This document shows positions 1 to 8,375 of a stretch of DNA of 64,000 bases, in pieces. The stretch spans positions 372,001 through 436,000 of the forward strand of contig NZ_JBHIKW010000002.1 in NCBI RefSeq assembly GCF_042138895.1, in the 5' to 3' direction. The notes below the pieces were generated by a model. The model made no database searches and was not told the DNA's origin. It saw only the letters and a list, made by a program, of their open reading frames with translations. The stretch comes from Cedecea selenatireducens. Its GTDB lineage: Bacteria; Pseudomonadota; Gammaproteobacteria; Enterobacterales; Enterobacteriaceae. Positions within the stretch are counted from its first letter, which is position 1; each line of letters starts with the position of its first letter. The position numbers and the translations under genes are program-made.

Positions 1-2932
1 TGGCCTGTTGTACATGTCCTCTACCAGTGATTCCTCTGGTACCGTTCAGATAACCATTACCTTCGACTCCGGCACCGATGCCGACATCGCACAGGTTCAG
101 GTTCAGAACAAGCTGCAGCTGGCGATGCCGCTGCTGCCGCAGGAAGTGCAGCAGCAGGGTGTTAGCGTCGAGAAGTCCTCCAGTAGCTTCCTGATGGTTC
201 TCGGTATGATCAATACCGACGGCACCATGAACCAGGAAGATATCGCGGACTACGTTGGCGCCACCATCAAAGATCCGGTCAGCCGTACTCACGGCGTCGG
301 TGACGTGCAGCTGTTTGGTGCCCAGTACGCGATGCGTATCTGGATGGATCCGAACAAACTGAACAACTACCAGCTGACGCCTGTTGACGTGATTAACGCC
401 ATCAAAGCGCAAAACGCCCAGGTCGCAGCCGGCCAGCTCGGCGGGACTCCGCCGGTTAAAGGCCAACAGCTGAACGCCTCCATCATTGCGCAGACCCGTC
501 TGAAATCCGCAGACGAGTTCAGCAAAATCCTGATGAAGGTTAACCCGGACGGCTCTCGAGTCCTGCTGAAAGACGTGGCGAAAGTTGAGCTTGGCGGCGA
601 GAACTATGATGTTATCGCGCGTTATAACGGCCAGCCTGCTTCCGGCCTGGGGATTAAGCTGGCAACCGGTGCTAACGCCCTGGACACCGCCGAAGCGGTA
701 CGTGCTACGGTTGAAAAACTGGAGCCGTTCTTCCCGGCAGGTCTGAAAGTTGTTTACCCGTACGACACCACGCCGTTCGTTAAAATTTCCATTAACGAAG
801 TGGTAAAAACGCTGGTGGAAGCCATCGTGCTGGTGTTCCTGGTGATGTATCTGTTCCTGCAGAACTTCCGGGCAACGCTGATTCCAACCATTGCCGTACC
901 GGTGGTACTGCTGGGTACGTTCGCCATTCTTGCCGCGTTTGGCTACTCGATAAACACCCTGACGATGTTCGGCATGGTGTTGGCGATAGGCCTGTTGGTG
1001 GATGACGCCATCGTCGTGGTAGAAAACGTTGAGCGCGTTATGGTGGAAGATGGACTGCCACCGAAGGAAGCCACGCGCAAATCCATGGGCCAGATTCAGG
1101 GCGCCCTGGTGGGGATCGCGATGGTGCTGTCGGCGGTATTTATCCCGATGGCGTTCTTCGGCGGCTCTACCGGCGCAATCTATCGTCAGTTCTCGATTAC
1201 TATCGTTTCCGCGATGGTGCTGTCGGTGCTGGTGGCCATGATCCTGACCCCGGCGCTCTGTGCGACCATGCTTAAGCCAATCCCGAAAGGTCATCACGAT
1301 GACAAGAAAGGGTTCTTCGGCTGGTTCAACAGAATGTTCGACAAGAGTACGCATCACTATACCGACAGCGTCGGTAACATCCTGCGTAGCACCGGTCGTT
1401 ATCTGGTCTTGTATCTGCTGATTGTGGTTGGCATGGGGCTGCTGTTCATCCGCCTGCCAAGCTCGTTCCTGCCGGACGAAGACCAGGGCGTACTGCTGGC
1501 GATGGCTCAGCTGCCCGCGGGGGCGACCCAGGAACGTACGCAGAAAGTCCTGGATGAAGTGAACGACTACTTCCTGACCAAAGAGAAAGCGAACGTTAAC
1601 TCGGTGTTTACCGTTAACGGCTTCGGCTTCTCCGGTCGCGGTCAGAACACCGGCCTGGCGTTCGTTTCACTGAAAGACTGGAGCGAGCGTTCGGGTGAAG
1701 AGAACAAGGTTCCGGCGATTGCTGGCCGGGCCATGGGCACCTTCTCGCAGATTAAAGATGCGATGGTATTTGCCTTCAACCTGCCGGCGATTGTCGAGCT
1801 GGGTACCGCTACCGGCTTTGACTTCCAGCTGATTGACCAGGCAAACCTTGGCCACGAGCAGCTGACTCAGGCTCGTAACCAACTGTTCGGCATGATTGCT
1901 CAGCATCCTGACCTGCTGGTTGGCGTGCGCCCGAACGGCCTGGAAGATACGCCGCAGTTTAAAATCGATATCGACCAGGAAAAAGCACAGGCGCTGGGGG
2001 TATCCATCAGTGATATCAACACCACGCTGGGTGCAGCCTGGGGCGGCAGCTACGTCAATGACTTCATCGACCGTGGCCGCGTGAAGAAAGTGTATGTGAT
2101 GGCTGAAGCGCCATACCGTATGCTGCCAAGCGATATCGGCAACTGGTACGTCCGTGGCTCTTCCGGCCAGATGGTACCGTTCTCCGCGTTCTCCACATCG
2201 CGCTGGGAATACGGCTCACCTCGTCTGGAGCGTTACAACGGCTTGCCATCCATGGAAATCCTCGGCCAGGCCGCACCGGGTAAAAGTACCGGTGAAGCAA
2301 TGGATATGATGGAACAGCTGGCGGCGAAACTGCCAACCGGCATCGGCTTTGACTGGACGGGGATGTCCTATCAGGAACGTCTGTCCGGCAACCAGGCCCC
2401 TGCCCTGTACGCCATCTCGCTGATTGTGGTGTTCTTGTGTCTGGCGGCGCTGTACGAGAGCTGGTCGATTCCGTTCTCGGTCATGCTGGTTGTTCCGCTT
2501 GGGGTATTCGGTGCACTGCTGGCAGCCACCATGCGAGGCCTGACCAACGACGTTTACTTCCAGGTAGGCCTGCTGACAACCATTGGGCTGTCGGCGAAGA
2601 ACGCGATACTTATCGTGGAATTCGCCAAGGATCTGATGGAGAAAGAAGGCAAAGGCCTGATAGAAGCGACGCTGGATGCGGTCCGTATGCGTCTGCGTCC
2701 GATTCTGATGACCTCTCTGGCATTTATCCTCGGGGTAATGCCGCTGGTCATCAGTACCGGGGCAGGCAGTGGCGCACAGAACGCCGTAGGTACTGGCGTA
2801 ATGGGCGGGATGGTTACCGCTACCGTGCTGGCTATCTTCTTCGTACCGGTGTTCTTCGTGGTGGTACGCCGCCGCTTCAGCCGCAAGAATGAAGATATTG
2901 AACATGCGCATACGGTAGAGCATCACCAGTAA
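1..2932 (+). CDS. acrB: AcrB multidrug efflux RND pump, 5'-truncated by the window edge
   Basis: Inner-membrane proton-driven RND transporter that extrudes drugs, bile salts and dyes with AcrA and TolC. The reading frame is open from base 2, so about 75 N-terminal residues lie off the left edge; the in-frame TTG at 8 is not a real start. The visible 976 or so residues follow E. coli AcrB closely. TM4 carries the proton-relay pair in GLLVDDAIVVVEN, the Gly-rich FGGSTGAIYR stretch follows, and the C-terminal half has SAKNAILIVEFAKD and the conserved basic end VVRRRFSRKNEDIEH. Stop TAA at 2930-2932, followed at once by a strong terminator. tomB and hha lie downstream as in E. coli, which separates acrB from its paralogues acrD and acrF. 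Confident. Confidence 0.97.
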   Translation, partial: GLLYMSSTSDSSGTVQITITFDSGTDADIAQVQVQNKLQLAMPLLPQEVQQQGVSVEKSSSSFLMVLGMINTDGTMNQEDIADYVGATIKDPVSRTHGVGDVQLFGAQYAMRIWMDPNKLNNYQLTPVDVINAIKAQNAQVAAGQLGGTPPVKGQQLNASIIAQTRLKSADEFSKILMKVNPDGSRVLLKDVAKVELGGENYDVIARYNGQPASGLGIKLATGANALDTAEAVRATVEKLEPFFPAGLKVVYPYDTTPFVKISINEVVKTLVEAIVLVFLVMYLFLQNFRATLIPTIAVPVVLLGTFAILAAFGYSINTLTMFGMVLAIGLLVDDAIVVVENVERVMVEDGLPPKEATRKSMGQIQGALVGIAMVLSAVFIPMAFFGGSTGAIYRQFSITIVSAMVLSVLVAMILTPALCATMLKPIPKGHHDDKKGFFGWFNRMFDKSTHHYTDSVGNILRSTGRYLVLYLLIVVGMGLLFIRLPSSFLPDEDQGVLLAMAQLPAGATQERTQKVLDEVNDYFLTKEKANVNSVFTVNGFGFSGRGQNTGLAFVSLKDWSERSGEENKVPAIAGRAMGTFSQIKDAMVFAFNLPAIVELGTATGFDFQLIDQANLGHEQLTQARNQLFGMIAQHPDLLVGVRPNGLEDTPQFKIDIDQEKAQALGVSISDINTTLGAAWGGSYVNDFIDRGRVKKVYVMAEAPYRMLPSDIGNWYVRGSSGQMVPFSAFSTSRWEYGSPRLERYNGLPSMEILGQAAPGKSTGEAMDMMEQLAAKLPTGIGFDWTGMSYQERLSGNQAPALYAISLIVVFLCLAALYESWSIPFSVMLVVPLGVFGALLAATMRGLTNDVYFQVGLLTTIGLSAKNAILIVEFAKDLMEKEGKGLIEATLDAVRMRLRPILMTSLAFILGVMPLVISTGAGSGAQNAVGTGVMGGMVTATVLAIFFVPVFFVVVRRRFSRKNEDIEHAHTVEHHQ

Positions 2933-2952
2933 GCCATTAAATAACTTAACAA

Positions 2953-2976
2953 AAGGCCGCTTAAAGCGGCCTTTTT
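2953..2976 (+). terminator. Rho-independent terminator of acrB
   Basis: GGCCGCT-TAA-AGCGGCC is a perfect 7-bp GC-rich stem with a 3-nt loop, flanked by A's and followed by a run of T's. It starts about 20 bases after the acrB stop codon. Confidence 0.93.
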
Positions 2977-2978
2977 TA

Positions 2979-3496
2979 TTAACAGAGAAACCGGTTTCAG
3001 CGAGCTTATTTCAGCGTCGTTATTTCCACTTTTATTTCCGTCCTGGCCGTTATCCACAACATAAGCCCCTCCTCATTTCGGGAAAAATAACGTTTAAATG
3101 CTCGTTAATCCATGATTAACGAAACAACAAAAACCGATGTGTGGCATTAACCTGGGAATATTCTTATAAATTAACGTCTGTGCCTTAACCGGATGCAGAA
3201 TAGTCTTATAGCTTGATTAACCAGCTGAAAGTTATAAATATTGCCTGGTGCTCTTTAATCCACACCTGAGCATTTAAGTTAAAATTCATACTAAAGTCTT
3301 AATTCACATTTAGTAACGTATTCTCCTTTTTTAACTTAATTGTAATTTTTCGTTAGAGCAGCATGAAATTCAGGCGACATTGATTTATAGTTACAGCACA
3401 TGCAATAATCGTGGCAACAGTTCTTCACCTCTTCAGGTGTGTCCACCCCAACCCGTTGTGTTTATCATTTGTTTTACCGATAAAGGGGGCAGCACT
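2979..3496. other. AT-rich non-coding region upstream of tomB-hha
   Basis: About 520 bases without a convincing gene. It contains a perfect inverted repeat, TCGTTAATC-CAT-GATTAACGA (3102-3122), and several further TTAAC/TTAAT words (for example near 3146, 3170, 3187 and 3215), so it may bind a regulator. The ORF reading into tomB from 3380 has no ribosome site and goes beyond the family length. It most likely holds the tomB-hha promoter; I cannot place -35/-10 boxes safely. Confidence 0.5.
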
Positions 3497-3871
3497 ATGG
3501 ACGAATACTCACCAAAGCGGCATGATATCGCGCAGCTTAAGTTCCTCTGTGAGAGTCTGTATCACGATTGTCTGACCAATCTTGGTGAGAGCAATCATGG
3601 ATGGGTTAATGATCCGACCTCGGCCATTAATCTACAGCTGAATGAATTGATTGAGCACATTGCCGCGTCGGCGCTTAATTATAAGATTAAGTATCCGGAC
3701 GAGAGCAAATTGATTGAACAGATTGATGAATACCTGGACGATACTTTCATGTTATTTAGCAATTACGGCATTAACGCACAGGATCTGCAGCGGTGGCGTA
3801 AATCAGGGAATCGCTTGTTCAGATGTTTCATCAGCGAGAGCCGCGCTAACCCAGTAAGCCACTCGTTCTAA
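3497..3871 (+). CDS. tomB: Hha toxicity modulator TomB
   Basis: Small cytoplasmic acidic protein that acts as antitoxin partner of Hha and influences biofilm formation. The 124 residues starting MDEYSPKRHDIAQLKFLCE match E. coli TomB (YbaJ) almost residue for residue and have its exact length. That decides the start at 3497 rather than the longer frame opening at 3380, and GGGGG lies just upstream as a ribosome site. hha follows after 28 bases on the same strand, so the pair is very likely cotranscribed as in E. coli. Confidence 0.95.
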   Translation: MDEYSPKRHDIAQLKFLCESLYHDCLTNLGESNHGWVNDPTSAINLQLNELIEHIAASALNYKIKYPDESKLIEQIDEYLDDTFMLFSNYGINAQDLQRWRKSGNRLFRCFISESRANPVSHSF

Positions 3872-3899
3872 AAAATATTAAAATACTTAAGGCGAATTT

Positions 3900-4115
3900 A
3901 TGACTACCAAACTTACCAAGACCGATTATTTGATGCGTCTGCGACGTTGTCAGACAATTGATACGCTGGAGCGCGTAATAGAAAAAAACAAATATGAATT
4001 ATCAGATAATGAGTTGGCGGTATTTTATTCAGCGGCCGACCATCGTCTTGCTGAACTGACGATGAATAAACTGTATGACAAAATCCCACCGTCTGTGTGG
4101 AAATTCATTCGTTAA
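3900..4115 (+). CDS. hha: Hemolysin expression modulator Hha
   Basis: A 71-residue nucleoid-associated protein of the Hha/YmoA family. It has no DNA-binding domain of its own; it binds the N-terminal region of H-NS or StpA and strengthens silencing of horizontally acquired and virulence genes. The sequence from LTKTDYLMRLRRCQ through PPSVWKFIR is nearly identical to E. coli Hha. The ATG has an upstream AAGGCG ribosome site. Lies 28 bases after tomB, its antidote. Confidence 0.96.
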   Translation: MTTKLTKTDYLMRLRRCQTIDTLERVIEKNKYELSDNELAVFYSAADHRLAELTMNKLYDKIPPSVWKFIR

Positions 4116-4368
4116 TAACAAATTTCATTAAATAATATTAAAAATCATATTTTATCTCCCGTTATTGTCTGGTTTGTCTCAGTCGTTGTCTCACAGGTCA
4201 GGATTAGCGTCAGTTAACCGGCCGGCTAAATACCGCAAGCCCTCATCAATAGTTGCCTTAACGCACCGTGGCCCGGCAACGTGAGCTTCGTCACGCTCAG
4301 GGAACGATCCCCGCTCTTTTCTCTCTAAACTTAGGTAGTCTTGCAGGCCACAAAAGAGGGAGTATTTG

Positions 4369-4920
4369 ATGAGCGAAGAGAAGCGTAAAATGATTGCCGG
4401 TGAGCTTTACCGGCCCGGCGATGACACCCTGCAGCGTGAAAGCCACAAAGCGCGTCAGCTGCTGCATCGCTACAACCACAGTTCTCCTGATGAACAGGTC
4501 TACCGCGATGAAATCCTCGCCGAGCTGCTGGGCCAAAGCGAAGGGGCTTACATTGAGCCCACCTTCCGCTGCGATTACGGCTACAACATTTACCTCGGTA
4601 AAAACTTTTACGCCAATTTTGAGTGCGTGATGCTGGACGTTTGCCCGATTCGCATCGGCGACAACTGCATGCTGGCGCCGGGAGTGCATATTTATACCGC
4701 GACCCATCCCCTTGATGCCGAAACGCGAAATAGCGGCGTAGAGCTGGGCAAGCCGGTCACAATCGGTAATAACGTCTGGATTGGCGGACGCGCGGTAATT
4801 AACCCGGGCGTCACCATTGGCGATAATGTCGTGGTAGGTTCAGGCTCGGTTGTCACTAAAGATATTCCGGCTAACTGCGTGGTTGCGGGTAATCCTGCTC
4901 GTATCATTAAGATGCTGTAA
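4369..4920 (+). CDS. maa: Maltose O-acetyltransferase
   Basis: Cytoplasmic acetyl-CoA-dependent O-acetyltransferase of the NodL/LacA/CysE left-handed beta-helix family; it acetylates maltose and glucose. 183 residues, the family length. The N-terminal cap (MSEEKRKMIAGELYRPGD) is followed by hexapeptide-repeat strands such as IGDNCMLAPGVHIYTATHP, with the catalytic His in TATHP, and VTIGNNVWIGGRAVINPGV. I chose the ATG at 4369 behind AAGAGGG; a TTG one codon earlier is unlikely. Sits after hha as in E. coli. Confidence 0.95.
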   Translation: MSEEKRKMIAGELYRPGDDTLQRESHKARQLLHRYNHSSPDEQVYRDEILAELLGQSEGAYIEPTFRCDYGYNIYLGKNFYANFECVMLDVCPIRIGDNCMLAPGVHIYTATHPLDAETRNSGVELGKPVTIGNNVWIGGRAVINPGVTIGDNVVVGSGSVVTKDIPANCVVAGNPARIIKML

Positions 4921-5045
4921 CGCGGCCAGCCCCGTTAACTGTTATGGTTATTTTTGGCTTATCTGTTACTTTTTTGCCGGACCCGCAGTTCTTAAAATAG
5001 TCTGGTCATGCGTACAACCGAAACAGAGAACTTAGAAGGCACACC

Positions 5046-5522
5046 ATGTCAGAAATTCAGCGCCTGCTCACCGATACCATCGAACACCTGAATGAAACTG
5101 AAAAGCGCGATAACCGCCCGCGCTTCAGCATCAGTTTTATCCGTAAACATCCCGGGTTATTTATCGGGATGTATATCGGCTGGTTTGCCACTATGTGGGT
5201 AATGCTGGAATCAGAAACCCTGGCGGGCTCAGTATGGCTGCTGGTTGTTCTGTTCGCGCTGATGAACGCGTTTTTCTTCTTCGACGTCAATCCTCGCTAT
5301 CGCTACAGCGATATTGACGTACTCGACCTGCGCGTTTGCTACAACGGCGAGTGGTATAACACCCGCCACGTGCCAACCGCGCTCATCGATGACATCCTCA
5401 GCTCCCCGAGCGTGGATGAAGAGCAAAAATCTTTGCTGCACAAAATGCTCAGCCGCAAAGGGGAGCTGTCGTTTTACGACGTCTTCTCGCTGACCCGCCA
5501 GCAACCTGCTGCCGGGCGCTAA
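5046..5522 (+). CDS. ylaC: Conserved inner-membrane protein YlaC
   Basis: A 158-residue protein of unknown role, conserved in Enterobacteriaceae next to maa. It has a charged cytoplasmic N-terminus (about 1-35), two adjacent membrane segments (about 38-55, LFIGMYIGWFATMWVML, and 61-80, SVWLLVVLFALMNAFFFF), then a soluble C-terminal domain with DVLDLRVCYNGEWYNTRHV. The length and motif order match E. coli YlaC. AGAAGG lies upstream of the ATG. No enzymatic motif is visible. Confidence 0.9.
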   Translation: MSEIQRLLTDTIEHLNETEKRDNRPRFSISFIRKHPGLFIGMYIGWFATMWVMLESETLAGSVWLLVVLFALMNAFFFFDVNPRYRYSDIDVLDLRVCYNGEWYNTRHVPTALIDDILSSPSVDEEQKSLLHKMLSRKGELSFYDVFSLTRQQPAAGR

Positions 5523-5525
5523 GCA

Positions 5526-5666
5526 CTAACGGCGTTTCTTACGTCCCTGCACCGCTTTAAAACGCGGGTTAGATTTGCAAATCACATACAGCCGCCCCTT
5601 GCGCTTAACAATCTGGCAATCAGGGTGGCGCTGTTTTGCACTGCGAAGTGAATTCAATACCTGCAT
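5526..5666 (-). CDS. ykgO: Ribosomal protein L36, type B (zinc-independent paralogue)
   Basis: A 46-residue protein read on the minus strand: it starts MQVLNSLRSAKQRHPDCQIV and ends in FKAVQGRKKRR, like E. coli YkgO. It keeps only two cysteines (17 and 30) and lacks the full zinc-binding set of the housekeeping L36, as expected for the C-minus form that replaces RpmJ under zinc starvation. It begins 3 bases after the stop of the L31 type B gene, so the two form one operon. The ORF is short and easily missed. Confidence 0.93.
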   Translation of the reverse strand: MQVLNSLRSAKQRHPDCQIVKRKGRLYVICKSNPRFKAVQGRKKRR

Positions 5667-5669
5667 TTC

Positions 5670-5930
5670 TTAAGACTCCTTGCCGCCAAAGAATTTACCA
5701 AAGCGCTGCTGGAAGCGCGCCGGGCCGCCTTCATTGACGAAGACTTTCTGTTTGCCGGTGTAGTGAGGATGCGAAGCGGAAGAGACTTCGATCGTCACGT
5801 AAGGGTAAGTCACCCCGTCCAGCTCAATCTCGCGGTCGGTTTTGATCGTCGAGCCCACTTTAAAATACTCATTCACGCTGGTGTCGTGGAACACCACGGT
5901 CCGGTAAAACGGATGGATATCGCGCTGCAT
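5670..5930 (-). CDS. ykgM: Ribosomal protein L31, type B (zinc-independent paralogue)
   Basis: Zinc-free L31 that displaces RpmE from the 50S subunit when zinc is scarce, freeing zinc. The 86 residues from MQRDIHPFYRTVVFHDTSVN carry the type B hallmarks (FKVGSTIKTDREIELDGVTYPYV, SSASHPHYTGKQK) and no CxxC zinc motif. The family starts at M(K/Q)xxIHP, so the ATG at 5930 is preferred. An in-frame ATG three codons upstream (5939) sits behind a CGGA and cannot be excluded. First gene of the ykgM-ykgO operon, behind a Zur-like operator. Confidence 0.93.
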   Translation of the reverse strand: MQRDIHPFYRTVVFHDTSVNEYFKVGSTIKTDREIELDGVTYPYVTIEVSSASHPHYTGKQKVFVNEGGPARFQQRFGKFFGGKES

Positions 5931-5946
5931 AAAAATCATTCCGATA

Positions 5947-5961
5947 TGTTATAACGTAACA
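5947..5961 (-). promoter_or_regulatory. Putative Zur operator of the ykgM-ykgO operon
   Basis: Reads TGTTACGTTATAACA on the minus strand: TGTTA and TAACA half-sites around a 5-base centre, close to the enterobacterial Zur consensus TGTTATAATATAACA. It lies 8 bases upstream of the longer L31 start and 17 upstream of the preferred one. Regulation by Zur is established for this gene pair in E. coli; here it is inferred from the motif. Confidence 0.75.
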
Positions 5962-6017
5962 ATAAAATAAAAGATGATCGGATAAATTGCAAGCGGGGTT
6001 TAAAACGCAGAGGGAGT

Positions 6018-6048
6018 CAAAAAGAAGCGGGCACCGCGTGGGTGCCCG
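6018..6048 (-). terminator. Rho-independent terminator of the chemoreceptor gene
   Basis: On the minus strand CGGGCACC and GGTGCCCG form an 8-bp GC-rich stem, followed after CTT by a U-run. It starts a few bases past the stop codon of the minus-strand chemoreceptor gene. Confidence 0.85.
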
Positions 6049-6054
6049 ACAAGA

Positions 6055-7959
6055 TTAGAGTTTAAAACCGGCAACCACGCGCTCAAGCTGGGTGGATTGC
6101 TCCGCCATAGAGTGCGACGCGGAAGAGACTTCCTGAACCAGCGCGGCGTTCTGCTGCGTGGTGCTATCAAGCTGATTAATCGCCAGATTCACCTGCTCAA
6201 TGCCGGTGCTCTGTTCGCGGCTGGAAGACATAATTTCAGCCATCAGCGTCGTCACGTTGCGTACGCCCTGGGTCAGCTCCTCCATGGTGCTGCCCGCCTG
6301 ATGAACCAGCTCCGTGCCGAGATTTACGTTGCTGACTGACGTTTCTATCAGCGCTTTAATTTCCCGCGCCGACTGGGCTGAGCGCTGAGCCAGGCTGCGA
6401 ACTTCAGAGGCCACCACCGCAAAACCACGTCCCTGCTCACCGGCACGAGCGGCCTCAACGGCGGCGTTAAGCGCGAGGATATTGGTCTGGAAAGCGATGC
6501 TATCAATGACGCTGATAATATCGACCACTTTGCCAGAAGAGGTCTGAATGGCGTTCATCGTGCTGACAACCTGCTTGACCACTTCCCCGCCCTTCACCGC
6601 CACGCTTGAGGCTTCACGCGCCAGTTCATTTGCATGGGCGGCGTTATCGGCGTTCTGACGAACGGTGCTGGTCAGCTCTTCCATCGACGCCGCAGTCTGT
6701 TCAATGGAGCTGGCCTGATCTTCCGTTCGGGCAGAGAGATCCTGATTCCCTGTCGCAATCTGATGGGAAGCCGAAGAGATGGCTCGCGCGCTGTCTCCTA
6801 CCTGCCGCAGCATGGTTTGCAGATAGTTAATCACACCGTTGAAGCTGTCGATAATGGCGTTAAATTCCGGGCTGCTGGTCGGGTCCAGACGCTGCGTCAG
6901 GTCAGCGCCGCCGGCAGAAAGACGGCTGATGTTGTGGTTCAGGTCACTCAGGCGACGCATCATGTTGCGGATAAACAGCACCAGTATGCCAAGCAGCACG
7001 ATAGCCATAGGGATCTGCACCATACCGAGGCGCAGTAAAATAGCGTCCGTTTGTTTGGTCAGCAGTGCGGTGGGTAAATCCACCGCCAGGATCCACGGGC
7101 TGCCTTTTACCGTCTGTAAAATAACGGTATGTGAAGTGCCATCGTTGTCGTACTCATTTTCACTCCCCTGGCGGGCGTTAAAACCAGGCAGCATTTGCTG
7201 GACCGCTTTCGCCATTGGCAGCGTGCCGCTCAGATCGGAAAGATTTTTTAAGCCCGCCGTTTTGCCAATCTGATCCGCATTGCCCACCACCTTGCCGTCG
7301 GCTTCAATAATCAGCACCTGCCCTTTCACCGCCTCGCTCATCTGCTTAGCGAGCTGATTAAAGAAGCCCAGGGTCACATCGATGGTCGCCACGCCCCAGG
7401 GCTGGCCGTCTTTAGTAATCGCCATCGCACAGTTAGTACGAGGCTGCGGGCTGGCATCATCCTGGTAAGCGTTCGCCCAGGCACACTGCCCCGCAGGAGA
7501 AGCGAGTCCGGCTTTGTACCACACCTGTTCGTAGTAATCAGGCGCCGCGTCTGAGTTCCAGTAGGTGTTTTCTTCCAGCTTGTTGCTGCCGTTGCGGGCA
7601 AAGAAAGTACTGAATTTATTGCGCCCCGCCTCGCGTTTTTCCGGCAGGGGCCAGATGCCGCCGCCAAACACGTTCACGTCCTGGTACTGATCCACCAGCG
7701 TCGGTAATAGTTTATTAATATCATCGCTTTGCATCGCCGCGACCGACTGGGTAATGCTGCGCATTTGCGCCTGTACCCGGTTCATCTGCTCGGTGATATT
7801 CACCGCAACGTTGTCCACTTCAAAGCGAATCAGCTGGGTTTCATTTTGTTTGAGTTGCGGCGTCACGAAAAAGTGAATCACCAGCGAAGTTACCACAATT
7901 AACAGCATGAAAAACAAAGATAAAGAGGTAATAAATCGAGATTGTGTAGTTTTTAGCAT
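6055..7959 (-). CDS. Methyl-accepting chemotaxis protein with Cache-type sensor
   Basis: Transmembrane chemoreceptor that signals through CheW/CheA. 634 residues from MLKTTQSRFITSLSLFFMLL. TM1 spans about 10-33. A large periplasmic domain of about 250 residues follows (FGGGIWPLP, YYEQVWYKAG, GVATIDVTLG), of Cache type. Then come TM2 (about 305-325), HAMP, and the signalling domain with the hairpin tip around DSIAFQTNILALNAAVEAAR and GRGFAVVASEVRSLAQRS. The C-terminus ends in ERVVAGFKL without the NWETF-like CheR tether. The start at 7959 has AGGTG 8 bases upstream; the in-frame ATG at 8037 has no ribosome site. Ligand unknown. Monocistronic, ending in its own terminator. Confidence 0.9.
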   Translation of the reverse strand: MLKTTQSRFITSLSLFFMLLIVVTSLVIHFFVTPQLKQNETQLIRFEVDNVAVNITEQMNRVQAQMRSITQSVAAMQSDDINKLLPTLVDQYQDVNVFGGGIWPLPEKREAGRNKFSTFFARNGSNKLEENTYWNSDAAPDYYEQVWYKAGLASPAGQCAWANAYQDDASPQPRTNCAMAITKDGQPWGVATIDVTLGFFNQLAKQMSEAVKGQVLIIEADGKVVGNADQIGKTAGLKNLSDLSGTLPMAKAVQQMLPGFNARQGSENEYDNDGTSHTVILQTVKGSPWILAVDLPTALLTKQTDAILLRLGMVQIPMAIVLLGILVLFIRNMMRRLSDLNHNISRLSAGGADLTQRLDPTSSPEFNAIIDSFNGVINYLQTMLRQVGDSARAISSASHQIATGNQDLSARTEDQASSIEQTAASMEELTSTVRQNADNAAHANELAREASSVAVKGGEVVKQVVSTMNAIQTSSGKVVDIISVIDSIAFQTNILALNAAVEAARAGEQGRGFAVVASEVRSLAQRSAQSAREIKALIETSVSNVNLGTELVHQAGSTMEELTQGVRNVTTLMAEIMSSSREQSTGIEQVNLAINQLDSTTQQNAALVQEVSSASHSMAEQSTQLERVVAGFKL

Positions 7960-8264
7960 GATGGGACACCTGGGGGTAGAAAGCGAAACGCTTAGCAACC
8001 TCTTCGGCATAAAACCCATAAACTTAACTGTCGCCATAATTTAATCATTCGTTAACTATTTCCAAATGTAATTAACTCTCAGTTAAATCCATAAGTTACC
8101 CCCGATCATTGAAACATTTTGCAATGATTAGACTTTTCTCGTTTCCGCAAATGCTTAGAACCCCGCCGGGTCATAGCTTAGAAGATAACAATATTGGGCG
8201 AGGCTTTTTGATTCCGGCAAGGTGAGAACCAACGCTACCCGACCGTATTCAGAAGGACATTGCC

Positions 8265-8375
8265 ATGATGCTGTGCCGCTGTTGTGCCGAACTCAACCCG
8301 ACCGCCTTTTCTAAGACTATGATGACCGGAGTAAACTATGAGCACCAATCCAGGCCTGGCACTGCCGATTCTTGA
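8265..8375 (+). CDS. Putative cysteine-rich leader peptide (MMLCRCC...)
   Basis: A 36-codon ORF with AAGGA 9 bases upstream of its first ATG. It encodes MMLCRCCAELNPTAFSKT and continues past the start codon of the oxygenase gene (8338), which it overlaps in another frame. The early Cys-Arg-Cys-Cys run and the overlap suggest an attenuator-type leader that senses cysteinyl-tRNA or cysteine supply and couples translation to the downstream sulfur-related operon. Cysteine-sensing polycysteine leader ORFs are known in mycobacteria; the role here is inference. Only the ORF, its ribosome site and its position are directly seen. Confidence 0.5.
   Translation: MMLCRCCAELNPTAFSKTMMTGVNYEHQSRPGTADS

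Noticed and set aside
2216..2926. 236-aa minus-strand open frame opposite acrB
   Set aside because: Antisense to a highly conserved gene; no family resemblance, and explained by acrB codon use.
8041..8264. SAM or cobalamin riboswitch upstream of the MetQNI-like operon
   Set aside because: No riboswitch core motif was recognised; only a short ATCATTG...CAATGAT inverted repeat near 8105-8128 and the leader ORF are visible.
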